Of a stretch of 64,000 bases of DNA, positions 41,141-51,393 are shown piece after piece. The notes below the pieces were generated by a model. The model made no database searches. It was given only the letters and a program-made list of their open reading frames with translations, and was not told where the DNA came from. The position numbers and the translations under genes were made by a program. The stretch's first letter is position 1. The number at the start of each line of letters is the position of its first letter. The stretch comes from Chryseobacterium vrystaatense (GTDB lineage Bacteria > Bacteroidota > Bacteroidia > Flavobacteriales > Weeksellaceae): NCBI RefSeq assembly GCF_000737765.1, contig NZ_JPRI01000011.1:1-64000 (forward strand). The letters run 5' to 3'.

Positions 41141-44014
41141 TTAATAAACAGTCACTGGCCCTGCCAATCCTAAAGACTGAAGCGGCTGGTCTTTCTTTTT
41201 CAGATTGGTCCAGTATTGGGCAATCGTATTATCTTTAAGGGTTTTCATATAATTGACCATAACTGTAACCACTTTAATCTCAATTTCATTCACTCCTTCT
41301 CTCACTAAGCCCTCCACGGGATAAATTCTCTGGCCAAACCACTGTGTTCCTGCTTCTTTCCCATTGATTCGCACCTCGCAAATCCCGTATACATTTCCCA
41401 GGTTTATATAGTTTGCTGCCTGCTTATTTTTTAGCTCGAAAGTATTCCGGTAAATGACTGTTCCTGCAAAATGAGTATATGCAGTCAACTCTTTAAGATC
41501 AATCAGTTTGTTCAGTTTTTCTTTTTTAACGGTACCATCATAATGTATAAATTCCACATCCCAGTCTCCGTTGATTTCTTTTGCGTTATTTCCGGTAAGA
41601 GGGTTTTCTTTCCAGGCTGCACCTTTTTTATGGTTATCAAAAACAATCAGCTTTGAATCTGCCGGCCCCAGATTCATATTTAAATGTCCATCAGGAGTAT
41701 CCAGCCTGAAACGTTTCCCTGTAACCGCATCCCACAGCCAGGCAGGTCTGTTTCTGATCACACTTTTTTCAAATGTAATATCCAGAGGTACACTATGCTT
41801 GCTGCTGGAGTTATTAAACAGGAAAATTTCTGCATCACCGGTTTGGTACCTTACCTGGGTTATAAACGTTTTGGGTTCCCTGATCTTTACGTATGGAGTA
41901 ACAGCATGTTTTTTCTGAACAGCCTTATACCAGCTCAGAAAGTCAGATGCAGGTTTATTCAGAAAAACAAAACGGTCTTCATACGCCTGCATTTTGCTGA
42001 TCCAGCTTTGTACTTCCTGATCTCTTTCTTCATGATGATTCCAGCCTGTAGACCGGCTGGGGATGGCTTCTATACAAAATACTTTTCCACCATTACTTAC
42101 AAACCCGTGCAGTTTTTCTGCAGCAGCCGTATCCAGGCTATGAACTTCGATCAGAAACAGAGTGTGGTATTTTCTTTTTCCATACATAAGATATCCTTTC
42201 TTTACCTCTGAGTCTTTGATAACCTGCTCCGAGATATAATCACAGGCACTCCCGTTCTGATGGACTGATTCCCAGATCAGAGACTGGTAAGCAGGGGATA
42301 CAAGAGTTGGAAAAGGCTCATTCTGTGCTCCATATTCTGACCATTGATCCGCAAAGGGTGCTAAAAGAGCAATATCCGCAAACATCGTGGCCTGCTGTAA
42401 TATCGCAGAAAGCCTTGCCCGGTAATCCGTATAATATTTAAAATAAGGCCACATCGTGTTTTTCTCACTGAAGTATCCTCCGTAGGTAATCCACCCCGGG
42501 AAGGGCGCATCAGGAGGTGAATAATTAAATCCATGAAAAACAGGATGAGTTACTCCGGATATGGTGCTTTGGTCTCCTGCTATTTTAAAAATTTCCAGTG
42601 CTTCGTTAAATACCATATCTGTATTGGTCAATTCCTCGGAACTGATCAGTTTTTTATCCTTTAAGTGGGCTGCTGAAGAAACAAGCTTGTTGATCATGGT
42701 ATTTCCCCTTCCCAAATGCCAGGGATACTGCATGAGCTTTTCTTCACTTATGTCTTCTCCGATTCCGTATTTAAGCCAGGTTTCACATTCGGGAATATCT
42801 ATTTCAAAGCTTCCCTCCACCGGAAAATAACCGCGTCCATAAGCCTGTGCCCTTGATTTTATTTTATTATCCCTGCACCAATCCGCGAAGGTTTTTACAA
42901 ATCTTTCCCTGAATAGCTCTGCTTTGGTAAGTTCAAAATCATAGCGCATACGGTCTGTTATCTTTTTAAACTCCGGACTCATTTTAACAGGATAAAGAAT
43001 ATTGACTCCTGTGGTATTTCCCATACTTCCTATTTTGAACAGGACAAAGGGCAGATAAGGATACAGATCATACCCTCTCCTCTTTTGAAACTCGCTCATC
43101 ATATCACTGCTCCAGTTTGCTCCTTCCGTCTCCAGACTGTCGATAAAGAAAGCCCGGATATGTTTTGCCAGTGGGCCTATTCTCTGCTGAATAGTATCAC
43201 TCATCCTGTTGAGGTATTTTTTCACAGCAGCAGTATTGTAATGATTTAAGACAGGTCCCATACCGCCTGGTGCACCCTGGATTACACTCATAAAGCGTTC
43301 TATTTTTACCAGTCCGTACACCGCGTAATCTCCTTTAGGTACCGAAACTCTGATGAGCCCATTTGGAATCTGGTCTGAAAGGTTGACCACCTCGTTCATA
43401 GTATTGAGCGGATCAGGGACGAGCTTCACCTCGAGCATTTCCATTGTTCTTCCAGTGTATGGATTGGTAATGGCAGGATCAGCCTCTTTGTAGAGATCAA
43501 AAAGTGAGAATTCTGTTTTAAGAGGACCTTTTAGTTTTTTTACAGCCAAAACTACAATTTGTGAACATTCTTCTTTTTCCAGAAAATCACCACCCATGGG
43601 AAATCCTGTACCAACAAGCAGATCGCAGGTCATCTCTAATGATCGGGCTTCTTCAAGAGTGAATCTCAGTAATTCTATCCACTCATCACTTAACCATTCC
43701 AGACTTGTTTTGCCCATATCCCCGGTACGTAAAGGAAAAGATATGGGATTAATCTCCACTCCGCCTATTCCTGCATCTTTTAAAACCCTGAGCTCCCGGG
43801 CCAGTTCTGCTTTCTCTATTTTGTCGCCATTCCACCACCAGCGGACCCATGGGCGGTACTGACTTTCTGGATCGCTGAACATTTCAAACAATGACTTATA
43901 GTCAGGTAAATTAATATCCCGCAGCATTGCATAGGCATAAGGAGGCAGGATATTCGAAACCAGTACGCCGGACGCGGCAACTGAACATTGTTTCAAAAAG
44001 TCTCTTCTTTTCAT
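41141..44014 (-). CDS. Tat-exported GH106-like glycoside hydrolase (alpha-L-rhamnosidase type)
   Basis: 957 residues. Twin-arginine-type signal (MKRRDFLKQCSVAASGVLVS) followed by a large catalytic region beginning with FEMFSDPESQYRPWVRWWWN, AELARELRVLKDAGIGGVEI, which is the GH106-type N-terminus. Other landmarks are RAFFIDSLETEGANWSSDM, RAQAYGRGYFPVEGSFEIDI and ISSEELTNTD (candidate acidic catalytic residues). A C-terminal galactose-binding-like domain lies near 800-940 (FAGTVIYRNTFEL, YINLGNVYGICEVRINGKEA). Family members remove alpha-linked rhamnose from plant polysaccharides such as pectin side chains. No SusCD genes are nearby, so it is not in an obvious polysaccharide-utilisation locus. 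Confidence 0.82.
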   Translation of the reverse strand: MKRRDFLKQCSVAASGVLVSNILPPYAYAMLRDINLPDYKSLFEMFSDPESQYRPWVRWWWNGDKIEKAELARELRVLKDAGIGGVEINPISFPLRTGDMGKTSLEWLSDEWIELLRFTLEEARSLEMTCDLLVGTGFPMGGDFLEKEECSQIVVLAVKKLKGPLKTEFSLFDLYKEADPAITNPYTGRTMEMLEVKLVPDPLNTMNEVVNLSDQIPNGLIRVSVPKGDYAVYGLVKIERFMSVIQGAPGGMGPVLNHYNTAAVKKYLNRMSDTIQQRIGPLAKHIRAFFIDSLETEGANWSSDMMSEFQKRRGYDLYPYLPFVLFKIGSMGNTTGVNILYPVKMSPEFKKITDRMRYDFELTKAELFRERFVKTFADWCRDNKIKSRAQAYGRGYFPVEGSFEIDIPECETWLKYGIGEDISEEKLMQYPWHLGRGNTMINKLVSSAAHLKDKKLISSEELTNTDMVFNEALEIFKIAGDQSTISGVTHPVFHGFNYSPPDAPFPGWITYGGYFSEKNTMWPYFKYYTDYRARLSAILQQATMFADIALLAPFADQWSEYGAQNEPFPTLVSPAYQSLIWESVHQNGSACDYISEQVIKDSEVKKGYLMYGKRKYHTLFLIEVHSLDTAAAEKLHGFVSNGGKVFCIEAIPSRSTGWNHHEERDQEVQSWISKMQAYEDRFVFLNKPASDFLSWYKAVQKKHAVTPYVKIREPKTFITQVRYQTGDAEIFLFNNSSSKHSVPLDITFEKSVIRNRPAWLWDAVTGKRFRLDTPDGHLNMNLGPADSKLIVFDNHKKGAAWKENPLTGNNAKEINGDWDVEFIHYDGTVKKEKLNKLIDLKELTAYTHFAGTVIYRNTFELKNKQAANYINLGNVYGICEVRINGKEAGTQWFGQRIYPVEGLVREGVNEIEIKVVTVMVNYMKTLKDNTIAQYWTNLKKKDQPLQSLGLAGPVTVY

Positions 44015-44135
44015 GAAATCGTGTACGTATTAAAATTATAATGTGTGAATACATCTTTCACAACCATGACCAGGATATACAGGTATTCCAAATTTAACAG
44101 ATTTACTAACAATATTATCATTTCAAAAGAAAAAA

Positions 44136-44160
44136 TCACCCGATATTATCAGGTGATTGC
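44136..44160 (-). terminator. Intrinsic terminator of the TPR-tailed serine hydrolase
   Basis: Stem aatcacc / ggtgatt with an inner gat/atc extension; on the minus strand it is followed by TTTTTC, 52 bases after the stop codon at 44212. Confidence 0.7.
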
Positions 44161-44211
44161 ATTTTTATAACTAAATATTAAGATTGAAAAGATTATACCC
44201 CATTCTTAAGG

Positions 44212-45705
44212 TTATACTTTTAATGGTCCCCCAATTTTCTTAATCATATCTTTGGCGTTCGTGTTTTCGGGATTCAATTCAAGGGATTTCTGATACATTT
44301 TGAGGGCATCTTCTTTTTTTCCGGATTGGAGCAATGCTTCTCCATAGCTGTCAAATATATTGGCACTCTTAGGAAAAATCAATGTTGCTGAATTAAATAC
44401 CTCTAAAGAATTGTCCACTTTTTGAAGTCTGAGAAACTGATATCCTAATTTGTTAAAGTCTCTTTCCGTGGCTTCATAACTACGCGGATTATTTAAATAC
44501 TCCTGAATCACCTGATCTGCTTTTTCTTTGTTGCCGGCTTCAAGTAAGCTTCCATAAATTCTTGAAAGATTCTGAAGGGGCATGGTATAAGGCTTATGAT
44601 CAATTAACTGCAAAACCGCATTGAAGGTGGAGAAAACAGGACTGTTTCCTATGTTGGATAAGAGAATTACTGACTGATTTTTATTCATATTATGCGCCAA
44701 AATACTGGTAAGTCCATTGATAGATCCGTCATGAAAAACTATTTTTCCTTCACGTTCATCGGTATACATAAACCAGCCTAAGCCGTAGCTCACCTCCTTT
44801 CCATCTATAGTATAAGTGGCCGTCTTTCCATCGTTGAGCGTTGTAGGGGTTAACGCTTCCTCCAATTCTTTTTTACCCAGGATTTTATAACTGAATAAGG
44901 CATTCTGATACTTTTCCAGGTCTAAGGCTGTACTTATTATCCCTCCGTTTCCATAAAAATTACTTTTTTCGAAAATCGGAAACGGATCTTTTAAGGTCTT
45001 TACATTTACAAGATCAGTGGAATACAGATTAGGGTATGTATATAATTCTACCTGATTATTTTTTATAATCTTCCTGTTAAGCGGAACAAATGACTGTTTC
45101 ATTTTAGCGGGACCAAAAATATTTTTCTGCAGATAATCCGAATAGCTCATTCCTGATATCTTTTCGATGATCAGGGCAGCGAGGCAAAAATTGACGTTGT
45201 TGTAGTCCCATTTGCTTCCCGGTACAAAAGAAAGAGGTGTTTTGAACCGAATGAATGTTGGGATAATATCCTGATTTGAGATTACTTTATCTGGCTGTTC
45301 TTTGATAATGCTGTCAAACAAATTATAGTACTGCGCCAACCCGGAAGTATTGTTAAGAAGCTGCCTGATACTGATCTCGGGATAAGGGAAATCTGAAAGG
45401 TATTTCTGAACGGGATCATCAATGTTAAGTTTTCCTTTTTGCTTAAGCTGGAGCACAGCGGTTGAAGTAAAGGTTTTTGTTACGGAAGCAATCGGAAACT
45501 GAGAAGCGTCGCTGATCTTTTCTTTCGTTTCAAAATTGGAAAATCCATAGGTTTGATAAAAAATATTTTCTCCCGGTTGTGAAACTACAGCACTTCCATT
45601 AAACATTTTGTTTTTAGAAAGGGTTGAAAAGAACTTATTTAATTCCTGCGCCGGGATTTGCTGCATCAGGAAAGTGGTCAGCAAGATTACAATTAATTTA
45701 GTCAT
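44212..45705 (-). CDS. Exported class-C beta-lactamase-fold serine hydrolase with TPR tail
   Basis: 497 residues. Signal peptide (MTKLIVILLTTFLMQQIPAQ). Beta-lactamase/transpeptidase-like domain about 25-360 with SxxK in IASVTKTFTSTAVL (Ser about 75) and the YxN motif in KWDYNNVNFCLAAL; a third motif HDGSINGLTS replaces KTG. C-terminal ~130 residues contain TPR-like helices (AGNKEKADQVIQEYL, NSATLIFPKSANIFDSYGEA, KKEDALKMYQKSLELNPENT). The usual roles are peptidase, esterase or DD-peptidase-like; antibiotic resistance cannot be inferred. One of three such enzymes within 7 kb. Confidence 0.88.
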   Translation of the reverse strand: MTKLIVILLTTFLMQQIPAQELNKFFSTLSKNKMFNGSAVVSQPGENIFYQTYGFSNFETKEKISDASQFPIASVTKTFTSTAVLQLKQKGKLNIDDPVQKYLSDFPYPEISIRQLLNNTSGLAQYYNLFDSIIKEQPDKVISNQDIIPTFIRFKTPLSFVPGSKWDYNNVNFCLAALIIEKISGMSYSDYLQKNIFGPAKMKQSFVPLNRKIIKNNQVELYTYPNLYSTDLVNVKTLKDPFPIFEKSNFYGNGGIISTALDLEKYQNALFSYKILGKKELEEALTPTTLNDGKTATYTIDGKEVSYGLGWFMYTDEREGKIVFHDGSINGLTSILAHNMNKNQSVILLSNIGNSPVFSTFNAVLQLIDHKPYTMPLQNLSRIYGSLLEAGNKEKADQVIQEYLNNPRSYEATERDFNKLGYQFLRLQKVDNSLEVFNSATLIFPKSANIFDSYGEALLQSGKKEDALKMYQKSLELNPENTNAKDMIKKIGGPLKV

Positions 45706-45894
45706 GATTTTTATTCAGTTATGGATCAATACGGTGATTTAAAAACCCGTACTTTTTATATGACAATTTCTGAAAGGATTATATTACATGATCATCAACT
45801 GTAACCCAAAAAATCAATCGGTCTGCTGAACTCATCCGCTTTTACCAAAAAGAATCACAAGACTTGTTGGTATACGTTCACCCAGCCCTTCCCA

Positions 45895-46395
45895 CTATTT
45901 CCAGTAGCTCCATTTCAAACCGTCAAATACAGCCAGTGATTTGCTGATGGTGTCATAACAGATCATTCCCGGAAATGGATTTTTAACATTGATATGAGGG
46001 GTGTCTACTTTAGGTAAAATCAAGGCTTTATTGGCAGACTCCAATACCAATACCCCGGGTGTATTGGTGGCTGAAGGTCCTATAATCACATTATTTGGTC
46101 CGGGAGCTTCATCACCTGGGTTGAAAACAACACCGGCGAGAGATCCCTGATCACTCAATGGAAGCCAGGCCGCGTCCACTTTCATTTTTAAAACCTCATC
46201 ATTTTTATCCATCAGAATAGTTCCATCTACCGCATTGCCGGGAAGTGTTTCCACAATAGGCAGCAAAATACCATTGGTTGTATTTCCTTTAAAATCCAGA
46301 ATTCCATCTCCATCTATTATTTCTTTACCGATGGCTACCTGTGCGTTGGTTATCTGCAGACAAAACAACCCTGTTATAAGTATTATTTTTTTCAT
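45895..46395 (-). CDS. Small exported surface-type protein
   Basis: 166 residues. Signal peptide (MKKIILITGLFCLQITNAQ), then a region of the kind common in Chryseobacterium exported proteins: VAIGKEIIDGDGILDFKG, TNGILLPIVETLPGN, and a C-terminal GMICYDTISKSLAVFDGLKW. The larger upstream protein has a closely related C-terminal motif (GMLIYDTVDKCFKLYNGTGW), so the two share a module. The gap to the upstream gene is 26 bases, so they are probably co-transcribed. Role: unknown, probably cell-surface. Confidence 0.75.
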   Translation of the reverse strand: MKKIILITGLFCLQITNAQVAIGKEIIDGDGILDFKGNTTNGILLPIVETLPGNAVDGTILMDKNDEVLKMKVDAAWLPLSDQGSLAGVVFNPGDEAPGPNNVIIGPSATNTPGVLVLESANKALILPKVDTPHINVKNPFPGMICYDTISKSLAVFDGLKWSYWK

Positions 46396-46421
46396 ATTTA
46401 AATATTTCGGGAGTTTAGTGA

Positions 46422-48131
46422 TTAATCATTACAGGATCTTGTGATACAGTTCCATCCTGTTCCGTTATAGAGTTTAAAACATTTATCCACCGTGTCATAT
46501 ATCAGCATTCCTTCTACCGGAACAGCAATATTTGCAGCAGTGGTTCTTGTGATTACAAAACCTTTATTTTTAGATTCAAGGGCTATAAATCCATTCGGGA
46601 TATTCGCCGGCCAGTTCATCTGCCGGCTTTGGGCGGTAATTCCAAATTTCGTCATCTCATTAGGGGTGCCTGCTGCAGGATCTTTAGTACAGTAGGTTTG
46701 AATATTGGTCCCAAATGTAAAGTATTTATTATCCGGAAAAGAATAATTAAAAACAGCCTTGCCTCCTGTAAAGCCAGCCGCGGGAATAACCTGTACATTC
46801 TGAGAAAGCGCACTGTCATCTGCTATAATCATAGAAATATTATCTGTAGCAAGTATGCTGGTGTAGGCCGACAGATCTGCCTGCAGCCATGTTGAGCCGG
46901 TATCATTTTTCCTCTGTGCAAGCCATATTCTTTGGATCCTCTGTCCCGGTGCTGTTCCACTATTTACCAGGGTAAGGCTCTGATCATTATTATCTCCTAT
47001 CAAAAGAAATGTTCTATCCTGCAGAAAATCTGATCTGTCCGGTTTACTGTTCGCTGAAACAAAATCATTGTCAGTGGATATGATAAGCATACTATTGTTT
47101 TCCGTATTAATGCTATTCGTTACCAATTGCTTTAAGGCTGAATCATCATCTTTTGCAAGCCCGAAGATATTATTATTGAAGGCTGTATTCAGACTGGAAT
47201 TCCAGGTTATAACAGTTTCATCAGAAGCGATATAGTCCTGAGGCTGAACAAGCGTAACTCCATATTTAACGGCCAAATAAGAGTTGACTCTCTGCCTTTC
47301 GCTATCAGTTTGTGTCCCGGAATAAAGGATAAACTCTCCAATTCTGTCGCCAGCCAGAGAGGTACTGCCGGAACCAGCGTCGTTATCCATTAAAAGGACC
47401 ATCCCCGGATAATTAAAAGTAGATGATACTCCATTTGAAGGCTGTCCGTATTCCAGACCGTTGTTTCCAAAAAGGTAGTTCATATTAGTTCCGGGAAGCC
47501 GATTATAATACGATTGTATACTCGGGACTTCCGTTCCGACAGTTGTGATCGTATTGGTTCCAAAAAAGACATCTCCGGATTCTTTTTCGTTATAAAACTC
47601 AGGTCGGTTGCCCTGGGTGCCAAAAAATGGTGACTGCCATATTCCTGCGATCAAAGAGGTGTTGGAACTTCTGGTCGTTCCATTCATCACAAATACAGTT
47701 CTGTAACTCGCTGAAACAGTTCTCGAAAGATGGGTATATGAAGTTAATGCGTTGGTAGTATTATCTGGAAAACCCGATGGAAATTTGTATCCGGATCTGT
47801 ACCCGTTGGTACTTACAATTTCTATGGCTGGATTAAAATTAAAATTCGGGATGGACGTTGCAGTCCGGTAGGCCGGGATAGCTCCAATCCCCGGATCTGC
47901 GTAATAACCAGGCATCCCCTGATTCGCAATTCCATTGACTCCGCCTGTTTTTTGATTTTCCCAGACAGGAACTTTTGAATTGTCGGTTGTTGTGGCAGTT
48001 CCTGCATCAGCTTTTACCCAAACCTGCAGGTTGCTAGAAATACCACCCGGCGCAGGAGTTTGTGCCCATAATGTATAGCTGAACATCAGGAATAAAAAAA
48101 TACCTGTTTTTTCATCGATGGGAATTCTCAT
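46422..48131 (-). CDS. Large exported surface/adhesin-type protein (DUF8202-like)
   Basis: 569 residues. N-terminal signal segment (GIFLFLMFSYTLWAQTPAPG). A concanavalin-like region about 30-280 (NLQVWVKADAGTAT, GDRIGEFILYSGTQTDSERQ, NSYLAVKYGVTL) is followed by a DUF8202-like region about 285-440 (DYIASDETVITWNSSLNTAF, NNIFGLAKDDDSALKQ, DRTFLLIGDNNDQSL, QRIQRIWLAQRKND). It ends with the GMLIYDTVDKCFKLYNGTGW module shared with its neighbour. In Bacteroidetes this arrangement is typical of cell-surface or matrix proteins; no T9SS tail is seen here. Confidence 0.8.
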   Translation of the reverse strand: MRIPIDEKTGIFLFLMFSYTLWAQTPAPGGISSNLQVWVKADAGTATTTDNSKVPVWENQKTGGVNGIANQGMPGYYADPGIGAIPAYRTATSIPNFNFNPAIEIVSTNGYRSGYKFPSGFPDNTTNALTSYTHLSRTVSASYRTVFVMNGTTRSSNTSLIAGIWQSPFFGTQGNRPEFYNEKESGDVFFGTNTITTVGTEVPSIQSYYNRLPGTNMNYLFGNNGLEYGQPSNGVSSTFNYPGMVLLMDNDAGSGSTSLAGDRIGEFILYSGTQTDSERQRVNSYLAVKYGVTLVQPQDYIASDETVITWNSSLNTAFNNNIFGLAKDDDSALKQLVTNSINTENNSMLIISTDNDFVSANSKPDRSDFLQDRTFLLIGDNNDQSLTLVNSGTAPGQRIQRIWLAQRKNDTGSTWLQADLSAYTSILATDNISMIIADDSALSQNVQVIPAAGFTGGKAVFNYSFPDNKYFTFGTNIQTYCTKDPAAGTPNEMTKFGITAQSRQMNWPANIPNGFIALESKNKGFVITRTTAANIAVPVEGMLIYDTVDKCFKLYNGTGWNCITRSCND

Positions 48132-48612
48132 ATGTTTATTTTAATTTATAGATAATGTTTATTACCCAAACCAATCAATAATAACATCAATTACATTCCA
48201 TATTAGTACATGATTTATTAGTCCACGCTAACAAAAACTCTGTTGAAAATACAAATTATTATTCAACAAACCTACAGATTATCTGTTAATTAGTATTCGC
48301 AACGTAAAAAATCAGGTGGTGATAACGAATAGATTGAGTACAAAAATACAGACTGACAATTCAATTTTTTAACACAATATCTTTCTATTCCAAGAATTTT
48401 TGGGATTTTTGAGGAAGAAGACTTCAGTTCGGGCAGCATACAGAAGAACAGATTCCTGTGGAAACAAAAAACAGACTGAATTCAGTCTGTTTATGATTAA
48501 AATATGGATGTTTATTCCGGATATTTTACACGATTATCTATGGGTTATATCTGATCAATTAATGACAGGGACCGTTATACATCAGTTCAATAATAAGCTG
48601 ATAATTTATCTG
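48132..48612. other. 481-bp intergenic stretch
   Basis: Upstream half is AT-rich and should hold the promoter of the surface-protein pair, though no full consensus is evident. The downstream half holds the terminator at 48470. A plus-strand frame at 48400-48735 runs antisense into the serine hydrolase and is not convincing. Confidence 0.5.
48470..48491 (-). terminator. Terminator of the lipoprotein serine hydrolase gene
   Basis: Perfect palindrome of two 11-base arms (aacagactgaa / ttcagtctgtt), followed on the minus strand by a T-run; about 120 bases after the stop codon. Confidence 0.65.
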
Positions 48613-50079
48613 TTACGGACGCTTAACGTTTTTAATATCTGTGCTTATACCACCTCTTTTCAGCGTCACAGAGCTAAGTGTTCCATTGTTGAAATCAAAT
48701 TTCAGGAGATTGGGATAATCTGTAATTTTAAATAATCCATTTTTCAGATACACCAGCTCATTATCATTTTTTCCTTTAAAATGGTCCAGCAACGGAGATT
48801 CTACATAGAGGCAGTTGTTCTTTTCTACTATTTTGGTTGCTACTCCCTGACTATACAGGAAATCATCATAAGTACCAATGAGCTGCTTTTTTAGACTTAA
48901 AGGCATTTCCTGAATCTCTTCATTCGAAGTTTTTCCTTCCCAGTTCATTAAGGTCAGAATCTTTTTTTGGGTTTGTGTCATCACAGGAATCCGGTTCGGT
49001 TTTTCACCATTGGCAAGAAATACAAAGCCGTTTCCATCTGTCATCGTCGCAAAGGTACTGCCTCCTACTCCTGTATTGGAACCGTTGCAAGAAAACCAGT
49101 CATAATTGTTGTATCCAAATGATTTCTGCCATCCGTAGCTCCATCCGCCAACAGCGTTTTTCAAAGCGGTTACTTCTGTTACTTTTTTTGCTACAGCATG
49201 GGAAATTACTTTGTTGTTTTTATTGCGAAGGGCATTTTGTATTTCCATGGACAGTTGAGCTAAATCAGCTGGTGTAGACCACATTCCTGATGGTCCAACC
49301 TGTGGGGTGATAGGCAGACCTGTTTTTATTACTTTTCCATCTTTATCATGTACCAAGGCGACATTGGATGGGAATCCCTTTTCATCAGGCTGGGTCATCG
49401 TTGTGTTTTTCAAGCCAAGCGGTGAGAAAATATATTCTTTGGCAAGTTCAGCAATCGGTTTGTTGAAGGTATCTTCCAATGCCATCTGAACGATAACATA
49501 CCCTCCGCCGCTGTATTCAAAACTTGTTCCCGGAGTGAAAAGGAATTCGATTTCCCTGTCATATCTCGGAATCTGTCCTAAAAGACTTTGTTTTAGTGTT
49601 GGAATGGTTTCTCCTTCATAGTGGTCTTCAAATCCACCCTGACTTGTGCCGGAAGTATGATTTAAAAATGGTTTCCATGTGGGACTGTTGTTTTCAGTAA
49701 ATTTACTTTTAGGTAAATGCCACCGTTTTAAATACTTGTCTATCGGATCATTTAAATTAATCAATCCTTTTTCTTCAAGGATGTAACAGAGAAGTGCTGT
49801 TATAGGTTTAGAAATAGAAGCCGTTGAGAAAGCAGTGTTTCCGTCTATCTTTTCTTTAGAATCCATAGATTTTACACCCCATTGGTGTGAATACACCACC
49901 TTGTAATTTTCAAAAACCACCAGGCTGAATCCGGGAAGATTATATTTTTTTAATTGCGGCTCAATTTGTAAGCTGTCTGTAAGAAAACTATAGTCACTTT
50001 TTTGAGTTAAAGTTTTATGGGTGGTCTGGCAGCTTGACATGGCGGCTATCAGAAGTAGTAAATACATTATATTTTTCAT
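48613..50079 (-). CDS. Lipoprotein class-C beta-lactamase-fold serine hydrolase
   Basis: 488 residues. Lipoprotein signal (MKNIMYLLLLIAAMSSC, lipobox AMSSC). Active-site SxxK in FSTASISKPITALLCY (Ser about 83); YxN-type motif in SFEYSGGGYVIVQMAL; third motif region CNGSNTGVGGSTF. The C-terminal ~100 residues form a beta-rich extension (KKQLIGTYDDFLYSQG, NNCLYVESPLLDHF) as in the ClbP/esterase-like members. Likely sits on the outer membrane facing the periplasm or surface. Substrate unknown; probably an esterase or peptidase. Confidence 0.88.
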   Translation of the reverse strand: MKNIMYLLLLIAAMSSCQTTHKTLTQKSDYSFLTDSLQIEPQLKKYNLPGFSLVVFENYKVVYSHQWGVKSMDSKEKIDGNTAFSTASISKPITALLCYILEEKGLINLNDPIDKYLKRWHLPKSKFTENNSPTWKPFLNHTSGTSQGGFEDHYEGETIPTLKQSLLGQIPRYDREIEFLFTPGTSFEYSGGGYVIVQMALEDTFNKPIAELAKEYIFSPLGLKNTTMTQPDEKGFPSNVALVHDKDGKVIKTGLPITPQVGPSGMWSTPADLAQLSMEIQNALRNKNNKVISHAVAKKVTEVTALKNAVGGWSYGWQKSFGYNNYDWFSCNGSNTGVGGSTFATMTDGNGFVFLANGEKPNRIPVMTQTQKKILTLMNWEGKTSNEEIQEMPLSLKKQLIGTYDDFLYSQGVATKIVEKNNCLYVESPLLDHFKGKNDNELVYLKNGLFKITDYPNLLKFDFNNGTLSSVTLKRGGISTDIKNVKRP

Positions 50080-50179
50080 GGTCTCTTATTTTAGGTAAAA
50101 TTTATTGGGCAGCTTTATGCTGCAATTTTGATAAGTGCTCTTTTTATTTGGGATAAGATCAGCTATTGGCAAGCTGCAT

Positions 50180-51238
50180 TTACTTTAATACTGTATCATA
50201 AATTTGATTCAAAAGGTTTTGTCTCAATTTTGAGTTTCTTTGGTCCAGAAGTATGATGATTCCCCAATTTTTAGCTCTGTTGTAACATATGATTGAAGAT
50301 TGTCCCATAGAATCCCCGGATTTTGAATACAGTGTATTTTCTTCATCTGTTACGATATTGGTTCCCAATCCCATTTCTCTTTTCTCATCTTTGTAGAAGA
50401 TTTTTTCCGTAATGACGGCTGCTTTTGCGATGCGTGTTTCTTGATTTAAAACCGACTTTAGAAACAGAACCATATCAGAAGCACCCGACTTTACCATTCC
50501 TGCAGATGCCGTGATATTCCAATTGAAGAATTCCTGAATACCTCCGTCAGGATTGTGACCGGTTGTTCTGTTTTTTACATTGAAATCTTTTGTCAATGTG
50601 TTGGTCATCTTTAACGGCCCTATTATTTTCGATCTGATAATTTCATCGTAGCTCTTATGGTATACCTTCTCCAGGATCTGTCCCAGTAAAGTATATCCAA
50701 TGGTAGAATAACGGTATTTACCATAATCTTTCAGCTCACTGCAATTGTTGATGATAGAAGCCAGCGTTTTTTCTGTGACACTGCTTACAGGCTGTTGTGG
50801 GTTGAGTTCTATTAATTTTCCAAAATCTATATCCGGTAAACCTGACTGATGAGAGGCCAGATCCGAAATTTTAATTTTGTTTTTAAGATTCTCATGGAGA
50901 ATATATTCTTTGGGAAGATAAAGATCTATATAATCATCAATTTTTATTTTATGATCCAGCACAGCCTGAGCAATCAGGTTTGAAGTTAAAATTTTGGTGA
51001 TCGAGGCAATTTCAAATAGCGAATTTTTATCAATTTTCGTGGAATTTTCTGCATTCAGCTGACCGTATGAAGTATAAAACTCTTCATTATTTTTAATAAA
51101 GCCAACACTAATTCCTACGTTCGGATTTTTTTGATGACTGTCACTGATTATTGAATCAATTTTTTTTGTGATATCCTGTCCGAAAGAAAAGCTGCTTACG
51201 AATAATAACGCTGCCAAAAATTTTAATGAAGTTTTCAT
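50180..51238 (-). CDS. Exported class-C beta-lactamase-fold serine hydrolase
   Basis: 352 residues. Signal peptide (MKTSLKFLAALLFVSSFSFG). SxxK in FEIASITKILTSNLI (Ser about 77); YxN-type motif in YRYSTIGYTLLGQIL; third motif region YSKSGDSMGQSS. Shorter than its two paralogues nearby, without an extra domain. It lies 155 bases downstream of the membrane-bound AraC-type regulator, in the same direction, and may be controlled by it. Confidence 0.87.
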   Translation of the reverse strand: MKTSLKFLAALLFVSSFSFGQDITKKIDSIISDSHQKNPNVGISVGFIKNNEEFYTSYGQLNAENSTKIDKNSLFEIASITKILTSNLIAQAVLDHKIKIDDYIDLYLPKEYILHENLKNKIKISDLASHQSGLPDIDFGKLIELNPQQPVSSVTEKTLASIINNCSELKDYGKYRYSTIGYTLLGQILEKVYHKSYDEIIRSKIIGPLKMTNTLTKDFNVKNRTTGHNPDGGIQEFFNWNITASAGMVKSGASDMVLFLKSVLNQETRIAKAAVITEKIFYKDEKREMGLGTNIVTDEENTLYSKSGDSMGQSSIICYNRAKNWGIIILLDQRNSKLRQNLLNQIYDTVLK

Positions 51239-51393
51239 TGTATCGATTTTTATTTGTTAAAAAATTATTTCGATACAAATATGCGGGAGAAATCAGACCC
51301 AGGCGACCGAATAAAAACAGTCGAACGCATTGGTTAAAAAAAATACGTATGAATCCTTGAAAGACAAAGTACGAATAATTACAAAACTCTAAT

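Noticed and set aside
48400..48735. 111-codon plus-strand frame
   Set aside because: Runs through a terminator hairpin and into the antisense of the lipoprotein hydrolase; no motif.
44212..51238. Beta-lactamase antibiotic-resistance genes
   Set aside because: The three proteins have SxxK and Y-type motifs, but the third motif differs and extra domains are present; nothing shows activity on beta-lactams.
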